Shown piece by piece: positions 1 to 7,390 of a stretch of DNA of 23,668 nucleotides. Both the position numbers and the translations under genes were made by a program. The stretch's first letter is position 1. Each line of letters starts with the position of its first letter. The notes under the pieces were generated by a model. It was not told the DNA's origin. It saw only the letters and a program-made list of their open reading frames with translations, and did no database searches. This DNA is from CAVTJX01 sp963735175 (GTDB lineage: Bacteria; Electryoneota; RPQS01), in contig CAVTJX010000014.1 in assembly GCA_963735175.1 (NCBI GenBank), positions 1 to 23,668 of the forward strand, given 5' to 3'.

Positions 1-1
1 T

Positions 2-530
2 TTACCTTCCGGCCGGGCGATGATCGAGCACGTTTTGGAACCGCTCACCGCGCTCTGCCGGCAGGTGGTGATCATCGGCCAGAGTCGCGGTTACGAGATC
101 CGCATCACAGACACGCTGCTGCATATTTTGGATCGTGAGCCCGATCTGGGACCGCTCGGCGGACTGGTCACGCTCTTCGGCCAGCGGGTTCGACACAGGG
201 TATCTTGTTGCCGCCTGCGACCAGCCGTTGCTGACGGAGGATTTGCTCGCGCGTTTGACCACTGGCGATCCTGAACGGCCGCACCTCTTTTCCGGGCCGG
301 CGGAAGACGATTTTCATCCCTTCCCCGGTTACTATCCCGCCAGCCTGCTGCCCACGGTTCAGAATTTATTGGCCCACGGCGACCGCTCGCTGCGCGCGCT
401 CGCTGCCATCGCCGATCCGGTCTGGGTTCCGCTGCCGCCCGCGGAAGCGGAGCGGCTACTGGGCGTCAACGCGCCGGAGCAATTGCCCGCCTTCGAGCGT
501 TTATACGAAATGAAAGATGTCTCTCACTGA
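2..530 (+). CDS. mobA: Molybdenum cofactor guanylyltransferase MobA, 5' partial, one frame break
   Basis: MobA transfers GMP from GTP to Mo-molybdopterin to make the guanine dinucleotide cofactor in the cytoplasm. The left window edge removes the N-terminus, including the expected GTP-binding LAGGxSxRMG loop. The visible reading begins with LPSGRAMIEHVLEPL, then VVIIGQS and a DLGPLGGLVT stretch typical of the nucleotidyltransferase fold. At about 170-182 the frame changes, and the match resumes as SASGFDTGYLVAACDQPLL, where the ACDQP motif corresponds to the conserved acidic metal-binding site of MobA. The C-terminal part (NAPEQLPAFERL) also fits the family. The stop at 528-530 overlaps the moaA start by 14 bases, indicating translational coupling in a Moco operon. 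The frame break is probably a sequencing indel. Identification rests on motifs and context. Confidence 0.8.
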
Positions 531-1580
531 CGGCTTCGGCCGTGTCCATACGTATTTACGGATCGCGGTCACCGACCGCTGCAATCTGCGCTGCGTCTAT
601 TGCATGCCGCATGACGGCTTCATCTCGAAGCCGCGCGCGGAGATTCTGACGCTGGAGGAGATCGAACGTCTCGCGCGGTTGTTCGTCGGCCTCGGCATCG
701 AAAAAATCCGCCTCACCGGCGGCGAGCCCACCGTGCGCGCGGGCCTCGAATGGCTGGTAACGCGTCTCGCGGCCTTGCCCGAATTAAAGACACTGGCCGT
801 GACCACCAACGGCCTGCTGTTGAAGGAACAGGCAGCCCGATTGCGCACCGCGGGCGTGCAGGCCGTGAATATCAGCCTCGACACTTTGCGTCCCGCGCGT
901 TTTCAGGAAATCACGCTCCGCGACCGCTTCATCGATGTACTGGCGGGCATTGACGCCGCGCGGCACGCGGGCTTCGCGCCGCTGAAGCTCAACGTCGTCA
1001 TCATCAAGGGCGTCAATGACGATCAGTTGCTGGACTTCGTGGAATTTGTGCGTGACCGCCCGCTCAATATCCGCTTCATCGAATTCATGCCTTTCCGCGG
1101 CAACCGCTGGACGAAAGACAGATTCATCCCCTGGCGCGAACTCCAGCATCGCATCAGCGAGCATTATGAATTGACATCCCCCCCCGTTGACGGTCCGACG
1201 CCGCAGCGCGGCGTAGAGATCTCGACTTCGTCGGAGGGGGTTAGGGGGGGTGAAGGTCTTGGCCGGATTCCGGATTCTCTCCCCATCGCCAAAGACTTCA
1301 CTATCCCCGGCTTTATGGGCACTGTCAGTTTCATCTCGCCACTCTCCGAAGAGTTCTGCTTGGGCTGCAACCGCCTCCGCCTGACCGCCGACGGCGCGCT
1401 GAAATCCTGTCTGCTGCGCGAGCGGAGATCAGTTTGCGCGATCCACTGCGTTCCGGCGCCACCGACGCCGAACTCACCGCGCTGATCAGGAGCGCCCTCG
1501 CGCATAAAGATTTTGCTCACCCGTCTCAATTACATCTCCCCGATTCCGACAACCGCTGTATGACCGATATCGGGGGCTAA
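517..1580 (+). CDS. moaA: GTP 3',8-cyclase MoaA with an in-frame repeat insertion and one frame break
   Basis: MoaA is the radical-SAM enzyme that, with MoaC, converts GTP to cyclic pyranopterin monophosphate. The SAM cluster motif CX3CX2C is at residues 22, 26 and 29 (CNLRCVYC), followed by TGGEPT. The C-terminal second cluster CX2CX13C is at residues 281, 284 and 298. At about 1420-1425 the frame shifts: the original frame degenerates, while another frame continues with EISLRDPLRSGATDAEL and ends in MTDIGG, the conserved C-terminal Gly-Gly. The gene therefore most likely ends at 1580 and encodes about 354 residues, roughly 25 more than usual. The excess is residues 221-245, which are encoded by a dispersed palindromic repeat lying between the barrel and the C-terminal cluster. 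The start ATG at 517 overlaps mobA. Confidence 0.93.
1177..1252 (+). repeat. Long palindromic element, copy A, inside moaA
   Basis: This 76-base element is about 93 percent identical to 19824-19900; the first 38 bases are identical. It begins with a C8 run and GTTGACGG, has an internal palindrome bounded by TCCGAC and GTCGGA, and ends in G-runs split by TTA. Nested inside are a hairpin (GCCGC/GCGGC) and the self-complementary GAGATCTC. In moaA it is read in frame without a stop and gives 25 residues (SPPVDGPTPQRG through GVRGG). Confidence 0.9.
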
Positions 1581-1608
1581 ACATTTTCTCGCCGCAACGT
1601 TACGACGC

Positions 1609-1634
1609 CGCGCGGGATTTCCTTATCCCGCGCG
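1609..1634. repeat. Perfect GC-rich hairpin between moaA and moaC
   Basis: The arms CGCGCGGGAT and ATCCCGCGCG form a perfect 10-bp stem with a 6-base loop (TTCCTT). There is no T-run, so an intrinsic terminator is unlikely. The 15 bases at 1608-1622 recur exactly at 13511-13525, and a similar palindrome lies at 7317-7342, so this appears to be one member of a dispersed hairpin family in the moaA-moaC gap. Confidence 0.7.
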
Positions 1635-1655
1635 TATATCAACACTCACGCCTAT

Positions 1656-2607
1656 ATGATTGACGTTTCCCGTAAAACCAGCACCCTCCGCACCGCTACC
1701 GCCGAAGCCACGCTGCGCCTTGCGCCGCTCACGCTCGAAGCGATCCGCACCGGCGACGTGCCCAAGGGCGATCCCTTCGAAGTCGCGCGCGTCGCGGGTG
1801 TTCAGGCCGCGAAGAATACCAGCCAGATCATCCCCTACTGCCACCCGCTGCCCGTGGAGTTCGTCGGCGTGGAATTGCCTTCACTGCAGGACGATGGCCA
1901 TCGTCGTCACGGCGACGGTGAAGGCGATTCACAAGACCGGCGTGGAAATGGAAGCGCTCACCGCCGCCCCGTCGCCGCGCTCACGCTCTACGACATGCTG
2001 AAGATGCTCGACGAGGCATGGAGATCGCCGGCGTGAAGCTGCTGCAGAAGCGCGGCGGCAAGATCGGATTTCCGCGAGTCACTACGACGACACCGCTGCG
2101 CGCCGCGCGTGCTGGTGATGTCCGATTCCATCGCCGCCGGCGCGAAGGATGACCAGTCCGGCCGGCTCATCGAACGAGCGGCTGCAGTCGCGGAAGGTCT
2201 GAAGTCGACGACTACCGCATCATCCCCGACGATCCGTGCGCATCGTCGAGACGCTTGCGCATGATACGCCGACGACGATGCAGCTCGACCTCGTGCTCAC
2301 CACCGGCGGCACCGGCTTCAGCCCGCGCGACAACACGCCGGAGGCCATGCTGCGCGTCATCGAGCGCGAGATCCCCGGCATTCCGGAGGCGTTACGCGCC
2401 TACGGCCAGGAGCGCACGCCGTACTCCATGCTCTCGCGCGGCAAGGCGGGCATTCGCGGCAGCACCATCATCGTCAACCTGCCCGGCTCGAGGCGTGGCG
2501 TGGCGGAATCGCTGGACGCGCTCTTCCCCGGCTTGCTCCACGCTTTCGGCATGTTGCGCGGCGGCGGGCACTCCGATCCCGCCCCGCACCCGGAGGACAA
2601 GCCGTGA
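1656..2607 (+). CDS. moaC/moaB: Bifunctional MoaC-MoaB/MogA fusion, several frame breaks
   Basis: The first half is MoaC, cyclic pyranopterin monophosphate synthase: MIDVSRKTSTLRTATAEATL, then AAKNTSQIIPYCHPLP, TGVEMEALTA, VAALTLYDMLKMLDEA and MEIAGVKLLQKRGGKIGF. The second half is a MoaB/MogA-type molybdopterin adenylyltransferase: VLVMSDSIAAGAKDDQSGRL, DDYRIIPDDP, LVLTTGGTGFSPRDNTPEAM and STIIVNLPGSRRG. These pieces lie in different frames, with apparent shifts near 1885, 1970, 2016, 2105, 2200 and 2236. After repair the product would be about 316 residues, as expected for the fused MoaC/MoaB form known from Bacteroidetes-type genomes. The linker between the domains is about a dozen codons with no stop in the reading followed, which supports a fusion. 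The stop TGA (2605-2607) overlaps the moeA GTG start. Six breaks in such a conserved gene suggest poor sequence rather than decay. Confidence 0.85.
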
Positions 2608-3840
2608 TCGCCTATGAAGCGGCGCTCGCCCACGTCCGCGCCCATGCGCAGCCGCTCACGTGGCGCGAACGGCCACTCTCCGAGTTGCCGGGGCTCTACC
2701 TCGCCCAGCCCGTCGAGCGCGCCGTTTGCCGTCCCGCGCTTCGACAACACTGCCGTCGATGGCTACGCCCTGCGCCTCGCCGATATCGCGCAGGCGTCAC
2801 CCGACAATCCGGTCGCGCTCAAAATCGCCGGGCAGGTCCGCGCCGGCGAACGCCCGCCCGCAACGCTCGCGCCCGGCACGGCGCTCAAGGTCATGACCGG
2901 CGCGCCCCTCGGCGGCGAAGTGGACGCCGTCGTCATGCATGAAGACACTACCATCAGCGACGATGCCGTGCAGTTTCGCGCCGCCGCGCGGCCCGGTGAA
3001 AACATCCGCCGCGCGGGCGAAGAATTCCGCGCGGGCCAAACCGTCTTCGCCCACGGCACGAAGATCTCGCCGCCCGTCATCGGGCTGCTCGCTTCCTTTG
3101 GTCTCACCATGGTCCCGGCCTACGACACGCCGCGCGTTGCCCTTGTCGTAACCGGCGATGAAATCGTCACTCCCGGCCATCCGCTCGAACTCGGACAGAT
3201 CTACGATTCCAACTCCGCCGCCCTTGCCGCAGCTTGCCGCGCGCTGGGCGTTAGCGCCGTCAGCAGGCTGCATTCGCAAGACGACCTGCACGCCCTCACT
3301 CGTGATCTGGAGCGCGCATTGTTCAGCGCTGACGTCGTCATTACCGTGGGCGGCGCGTCCGCCGGCGATTTCGACTACGTATTGCCCGCGTTGCGACGCC
3401 TCGGCGTGAGCGTTCACCATGCACGCGTCGCCATGAAACCGGGCAAACCCAATCTCTTCGCCACGCTCGTCGATCCGCAGGATCCCTTGCACGAAAAGTT
3501 GATCTTCGGCTTGCCCGGCAATCCCGTGGCCGCGCTGCTTTCCTTTCATCTCTTCGTCCGCCCCGCCCTGCTGCTGATGATGGGCGCGACCGACGTGGAA
3601 CCGTTGTGTTTTTCGGCGATGCTTGGCGGCGGCCTGACAAAGAAGCCGGGACGCCTCGAATTCGTGCGGGCGCGGCTGGCCCACGAAAACGGCAGCATCA
3701 TCGCCTATCCCACGCGCGGCCAGGAATCGCACATGCTGGGCGGCCTCGCCCCCGCCAGCGGTTTGATTCACTTTCCCGCCGCCTCAGAACATCTCGCGCA
3801 AGGCCAGAGTGTGCTGGTGGAGCTTTTGTCATGGAGCTGA
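2604..3840 (+). CDS. moeA: Molybdopterin molybdenumtransferase MoeA, one frame break near the N-terminus
   Basis: MoeA inserts molybdate into adenylylated molybdopterin. The product begins at GTG 2604, overlapping the previous stop (GTGA), with IAYEAALAHVRAHAQPL and LSELPGLYLAQPVERA. Near 2716-2730 the frame changes, and the hallmark PRFDNTAVDGYALR follows in the next frame. Later motifs are all in one frame: VMTGAPLGGEVDAVVMHED, GDEIVTPG, GGASAGDFDY, MKPGKPNLFATL and FGLPGNPVAALLSF. The total of about 411 residues matches the family. An ATG at 2614 in the downstream frame gives a long open frame, but its first 35 codons do not resemble MoeA, so 2604 is preferred. The end overlaps the MOSC gene by 10 bases. 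Confidence 0.92.
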
Positions 3841-4274
3841 CCGGCGCTACTGTGCTCGCGCTCTCCATCAGCACGGACAAAGGCACGCCCAAGACCAATG
3901 TGACAACCGCGCGGCTACGCGAGCATTGGGGCATGGAAGGCGACGCCCATGCCGGCGAATGGCACCGTCAAATCAGTCTGCTCGCCGACGAGAGCATCGC
4001 CAAGATCCGCGCTCTCGGCCTCGATGTCCCCCCCGGCGGCTTTGCTGAAAATATCACCACACGAGGCATCGATCTTCTGTCGCTGAAAATCGGCGACCGT
4101 CTGCGCGTCGGCGAGGCCGAACTCGAAATCACGCAGATCGGCAAGGAATGCCATAGTCACTGTGCGATCTATCAGCAGACCGGTGACTGCGTCATGCCCC
4201 GCGAAGGCCTCTTCGCCCGCGTGCTGAAAAGCGGCCTCGTCCGCCCCGGCGACGCGATTACGCGTCTTCCCTAA
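3831..4274 (+). CDS. MOSC domain protein
   Basis: This 147-residue single-domain MOSC (Moco sulfurase C-terminal) protein starts at ATG 3831, inside the last codons of moeA. MOSC domains bind or transfer sulfur, or handle the molybdenum cofactor. The conserved segment is GKECHSHCAIYQQTGDC followed by MPREGLFARV, with cysteines at residues 107, 111 and 120; one of these is presumed to be the reactive thiol. The N-terminal half has GMEGDAHAG and ISLLADES, and PGGFAENITTRG is also typical. Small MOSC proteins of this type are commonly found in Moco operons, and the overlap with moeA supports a Moco role. The exact substrate cannot be read from sequence. The gene is intact, unlike most upstream genes. 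Confidence 0.88.
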   Translation: MELTGATVLALSISTDKGTPKTNVTTARLREHWGMEGDAHAGEWHRQISLLADESIAKIRALGLDVPPGGFAENITTRGIDLLSLKIGDRLRVGEAELEITQIGKECHSHCAIYQQTGDCVMPREGLFARVLKSGLVRPGDAITRLP

Positions 4275-4460
4275 CCCGCCAAGCACCCACCACCGCCGGG
4301 CACCCACAACCGCCAGCGGGGTCTAACGCCGCCACGATCCAACCACCCAGGGCAAACAAGACCCCGCCGAAATTGCGCGGTATTCTGTCAGCAGGTTCGT
4401 GGTATCCAGCGGGAGGGTTGCGGAAGAACTTAACCTTCCCCTACGCCGACGCGATCCGTC

Positions 4461-4509
4461 GTTCTTCGTTCTTCGTTCTGCGTTCTTCGTTCTTCGTTCT
4501 TCGTTCTTC
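4461..4509. repeat. Heptamer tandem repeat (GTTCTTC)7
   Basis: Seven consecutive 7-base units, all GTTCTTC except the third (GTTCTGC), are followed by degenerate ATTCCCTC/ATCCCTC units up to about 4530. They lie directly upstream of the TSUP gene. Related heptamers occur at 8401-8435, 16918-16945 and 20503-20523. The rest of the 4275-4539 gap contains only a weak 9-bp inverted repeat (4316-4324 with 4369-4377). Confidence 0.9.
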
Positions 4510-4539
4510 ATTCCCTCATCCCTCATCCCTTCTTCCGCC

Positions 4540-5268
4540 GTGTCATCCCTCCTCATCTTCCTCGTCGCCGCGCTTTATTCCTCCGTCGGACACGGGGGCG
4601 CTTCCGGCTATCTGGCCGTGATGGCGCTCTGCGGCGTGGCGCCCGCGCTCATGGCCCCCACCGCGCTCATCCTCAACGTGCTCGTGGCAGGCATCGCGCT
4701 CATCGCTTTTTTGCGCGCGGGGCATCTGTCGTGGAGACTCTCGCTGCCCTTCGTTGCCACATCCGTTCCCCTGGCCTTCCTCGGCGGCTTCCTGCCGATC
4801 TCCGACCGCATCTATCATCTGCTACTGGCCTTCGCGCTTTTGTTTGCCGCATGGCGGCTGGCCATGATCCTTGTCCGCCACCCCATCGAGGAGGCGACGC
4901 GCCCCATTCCTTTTCTGCTCTCGCTGCCGGTCGGCGGCGCAGTGGGATTGCTTTCCGGCATGGTCGGCGTTGGCGGCGGCATCTTTTTAAGTCCGCTCCT
5001 CATCCTTGGCCGCTGGGCCACGGCCAAACAGACCGCCGGCACCGCCGCGCTCTTCATTGTCTTGAATTCCCTCGCGGGCCTCGCGGGCCGCATGTTGCGC
5101 GGCGGCGTGGATGTCACTCCCGCTTTGCCCCTGCTCGCGGCGGCCTTCTGCGGAGGGCTCGCCGGTTCGTACATTGGCTCGCAGTATTTTTCCGGCATCA
5201 CGCTCCGCCGTGTGCTCGCCGGAGTGCTCCTCTTCGCCTCCGTTAAGCTCATGATTACTGCACTTTAG
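4540..5268 (+). CDS. TSUP/TauE-SafE family membrane exporter
   Basis: This is a 242-residue integral membrane protein with about seven or eight hydrophobic segments. It has the two related half-motifs of the TSUP (sulfite exporter TauE/SafE) family: SVGHGGASGYLAVMALCG near the N-terminus and GVGGGIFLSPLLILG in the middle. The family exports sulfite, sulfoacetate or related organosulfur anions; the substrate here is unknown. The open frame extends upstream to 4399, but that part only translates the TTC-rich heptamer repeat (FFVLRSSFF). GTG 4540, giving SSLLIFLVAALYSSVGHGGA, is therefore the likely start. No clear Shine-Dalgarno sequence precedes it. It may be co-transcribed with the Moco genes 265 bases upstream. 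A sulfur-anion role beside Moco genes is plausible because sulfite oxidases use Moco, but this is inference. Confidence 0.82.
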   Translation: MSSLLIFLVAALYSSVGHGGASGYLAVMALCGVAPALMAPTALILNVLVAGIALIAFLRAGHLSWRLSLPFVATSVPLAFLGGFLPISDRIYHLLLAFALLFAAWRLAMILVRHPIEEATRPIPFLLSLPVGGAVGLLSGMVGVGGGIFLSPLLILGRWATAKQTAGTAALFIVLNSLAGLAGRMLRGGVDVTPALPLLAAAFCGGLAGSYIGSQYFSGITLRRVLAGVLLFASVKLMITAL

Positions 5269-5528
5269 CTATCATCAATCTCCACCGTTGTCTTGCAGCT
5301 TGCTAAAGTTTTCACTTGATCGGTAAAGCCAAAGTGAGTATCTTTTGAGAGGCGGCGAATGTGCCGCGCCTGTTCCTGCATTCTCATCAAAATTAACCAT
5401 TCTGCCCCGGCCGCCAAAGCCGACAGCGAGATACAAAAAATGCTCCACGCCTCTTGCAAAAGCCGGAGCGGAGACCGTATCTTTAATCCTCGGCGGCACG
5501 GCGCAGTGAAAGTTCGAAAGCAAACCCG

Positions 5529-7247
5529 ATGAAACGTTTTGAAATGCGCATCGACCCCCTCACGCAGGAGGTCTACTACGATGTGCCCGCCAAAGGCTAT
5601 GCCCTGATGCGCGACCCGCTCCTCAACAAGGGCAGCGCCTTTCCTGATCAGGAGCGCGAAGAATTTGAGTTGACCGGTCTCATCACCAACAGCGTGGGGA
5701 CCCTCGAAGCCCAGCTCGAACGCGCCTACATGAACTACGACGCCAAGCGCACCGACCTCGGCAAATACATCGCGTTAAAGTCGCTGCTCGACCGCAACGA
5801 GACGCTCTACTACGCGCTGCTGACGCGCCACATCGAAGAGATGCTGCCCATCGTCTATACCCCGACGGTCGGCCAGGCCTGCGTCGAAATGTCGAATATC
5901 ATCCGCCAGTATCGCGGCGCGTACATCACACCCGGCAACGTGGTCAAGGTCGAGCAGATTCTGGAAAGCGTCGGCCTGCCCGGAATCTCGCTCATCGTCG
6001 TTACCGACGGCGAACGCATTTTAGGGCTCGGCGATCTCGGCGCCAACGGCATGGGTATTCCCATCGGCAAGCTCGCGCTCTACATCGCCGCCGCCGGCAT
6101 TCACCCCGCTTCCACGCTGCCCATTACCCTCGACGTCGGCACCAACAACGAAAAACTGCTTTACGATCCCCTCTACCTCGGCGTGCGCAAGCCGCGCCTG
6201 CGGGGCGTCGAATACTACGAATTCATCGAACGCTTCGTGCAGGGCGTGAAGCGCGTCTTCCCCCGCGCGCTGTTGCAGTGGGAAGACTTCGGCAAGCAGA
6301 ACGCGTTCAATCTGCTCGAGCGCTATCACGACCGGCTGCCGTCCTTCAACGACGACATCCAGGGCACCGGCGCGACGGCCGCCGCTGCGTTGCGTACCGC
6401 CTTCCAGACAAAGGGCCGCCCGGCTTCCGACGAGCGCATCGCCATCCTCGGCTTCGGCCAAGCCGGCAGCGGCGTCGCCAACGCGCTCTGCACACTGATG
6501 GCCGCCGATAACGGGATTTCCATCGAGGAAGCCCGCCGCCGCATCTTCGCCGTCAACGTGCCCGGTCTGCTCATGGAAGGCATGACAGTCGAAGCGAACC
6601 AGAAAAATTTCCTCCAACCCAAAGCGCTGATCCAGAACTGGCCGATTTCCAAAGACCGCGCGCCCAATCTTGCCGAAGTCGTAAAACACGCGAAGATCAC
6701 CACGCTCATCGGCCTGTCGGCTCAGCCCGGCGTGTTCTCCGAAGAGCTGATGCACGGCATGCTGGCCCACACCGACCGCCCCATCATCTGCTGCCTCTCG
6801 AATCCGACCTCGAAATGCGAGGCCACGCCCGAGACCATCGTCCGCGCCACCGAAGGCCGCGCGCTCATCGCCACCGGCAGTCCGTTCGCTCCCGTCACGC
6901 ATGATGGCCGCCAGATTCACGTCAGTCAGTGCAATAACCTCTACATCTTCCCCGGCGTCGGCCTGGGTTCCATCGTCTGCCAGGCGTCCAAGGTGACGCA
7001 CCGCATGTTCTACGCCGCCACCGTGGCGATCTCCGATATGGTGACGGCCGAAGAGCGCGCCGCCGGTTACCTGCTGCCGCCGCTGAAAAATATCCGCGAC
7101 GTTTCGTTTAACGTCGCCTTCGCCGTGGCCCGGCAGGCGCGCGAGGAGCAACTCGGCATTCAGGTCAGCGACGAGCGCCTGGCCGCGCTGATCAAAGCCG
7201 CCATGTGGACCCCGCACTACTACCCCTACCGTCTGAAACGCAGCTAA
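5529..7247 (+). CDS. maeA: NAD-type malic enzyme
   Basis: This 572-residue enzyme catalyses oxidative decarboxylation of malate to pyruvate and CO2. It resembles the MaeA/SfcA class, about 565 residues in E. coli. The N-terminal malic domain contains LPIVYTPTVGQAC with the catalytic Tyr at residue 110, GDLGANGMGIPIGK with the catalytic Lys at 181, and metal ligands in QWEDF (E252, D253) and FNDDIQGTG (D275/D276). The NAD-binding domain has GFGQAGSG at 308-315, and SNPTSKCEAT follows. The frame is intact from ATG 5529. No strong ribosome-binding site is visible upstream. Cofactor preference (NAD versus NADP) is inferred from subfamily resemblance. The CstA-type transporter two genes downstream may move pyruvate, the product of this enzyme. 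Confidence 0.96.
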   Translation: MKRFEMRIDPLTQEVYYDVPAKGYALMRDPLLNKGSAFPDQEREEFELTGLITNSVGTLEAQLERAYMNYDAKRTDLGKYIALKSLLDRNETLYYALLTRHIEEMLPIVYTPTVGQACVEMSNIIRQYRGAYITPGNVVKVEQILESVGLPGISLIVVTDGERILGLGDLGANGMGIPIGKLALYIAAAGIHPASTLPITLDVGTNNEKLLYDPLYLGVRKPRLRGVEYYEFIERFVQGVKRVFPRALLQWEDFGKQNAFNLLERYHDRLPSFNDDIQGTGATAAAALRTAFQTKGRPASDERIAILGFGQAGSGVANALCTLMAADNGISIEEARRRIFAVNVPGLLMEGMTVEANQKNFLQPKALIQNWPISKDRAPNLAEVVKHAKITTLIGLSAQPGVFSEELMHGMLAHTDRPIICCLSNPTSKCEATPETIVRATEGRALIATGSPFAPVTHDGRQIHVSQCNNLYIFPGVGLGSIVCQASKVTHRMFYAATVAISDMVTAEERAAGYLLPPLKNIRDVSFNVAFAVARQAREEQLGIQVSDERLAALIKAAMWTPHYYPYRLKRS

Positions 7248-7273
7248 TCTCATTATTCCCCTCTGTTCTGATT

Positions 7274-7304
7274 CCCCCCCGTTCACGGGGGGGTTAGGGG
7301 GGGT
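7274..7304. repeat. Short palindromic element, copy C
   Basis: A C7 run, GTTCAC, a G7 run, TTA and another G7 run lie 27 bases after the malic enzyme stop. It has the same outer architecture as the long copies at 1177 and 19824, but lacks their roughly 43-base internal palindrome. Confidence 0.8.
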
Positions 7305-7316
7305 GGGATTGATCGC

Positions 7317-7342
7317 CGCGCGGGGTGCCCTCACCCCGCGCG
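7317..7342. repeat. Perfect GC-rich hairpin upstream of the rhodanese gene
   Basis: The arms CGCGCGGGGTG and CACCCCGCGCG form a perfect 11-bp stem with loop CCCT. It resembles the hairpin at 1609-1634 and lies just 13 bases after the C/G palindrome. There is no U-tract, so it is more likely a dispersed repeat than a terminator. Confidence 0.7.
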
Positions 7343-7390
7343 TTCCGTAACCGCACGCGTCCACCGCAACACTCACCGGAGACGTCTCAC

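Noticed and set aside
2..2730. Programmed ribosomal frameshifting to explain the Moco gene breaks
   Set aside because: There are too many breaks, with mixed directions and no shared slippery sequence; ordinary indels fit better.
4461..4509. Regular tandem units considered as a CRISPR array
   Set aside because: The 7-base units are directly adjacent with no spacers.
4399..4539. N-terminal extension of the TSUP exporter
   Set aside because: It translates the TTC-rich heptamer array, and the family similarity starts at GTG 4540.
5265..5459. Small minus-strand frame converging on the TSUP gene
   Set aside because: It needs a TTG start, has no clear ribosome-binding site, has codon use unlike its neighbours and matches no family I know.
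6021..7376. Long open frame on the minus strand over malic enzyme
   Set aside because: It is antisense to a fully conserved malic enzyme and has no recognisable family.
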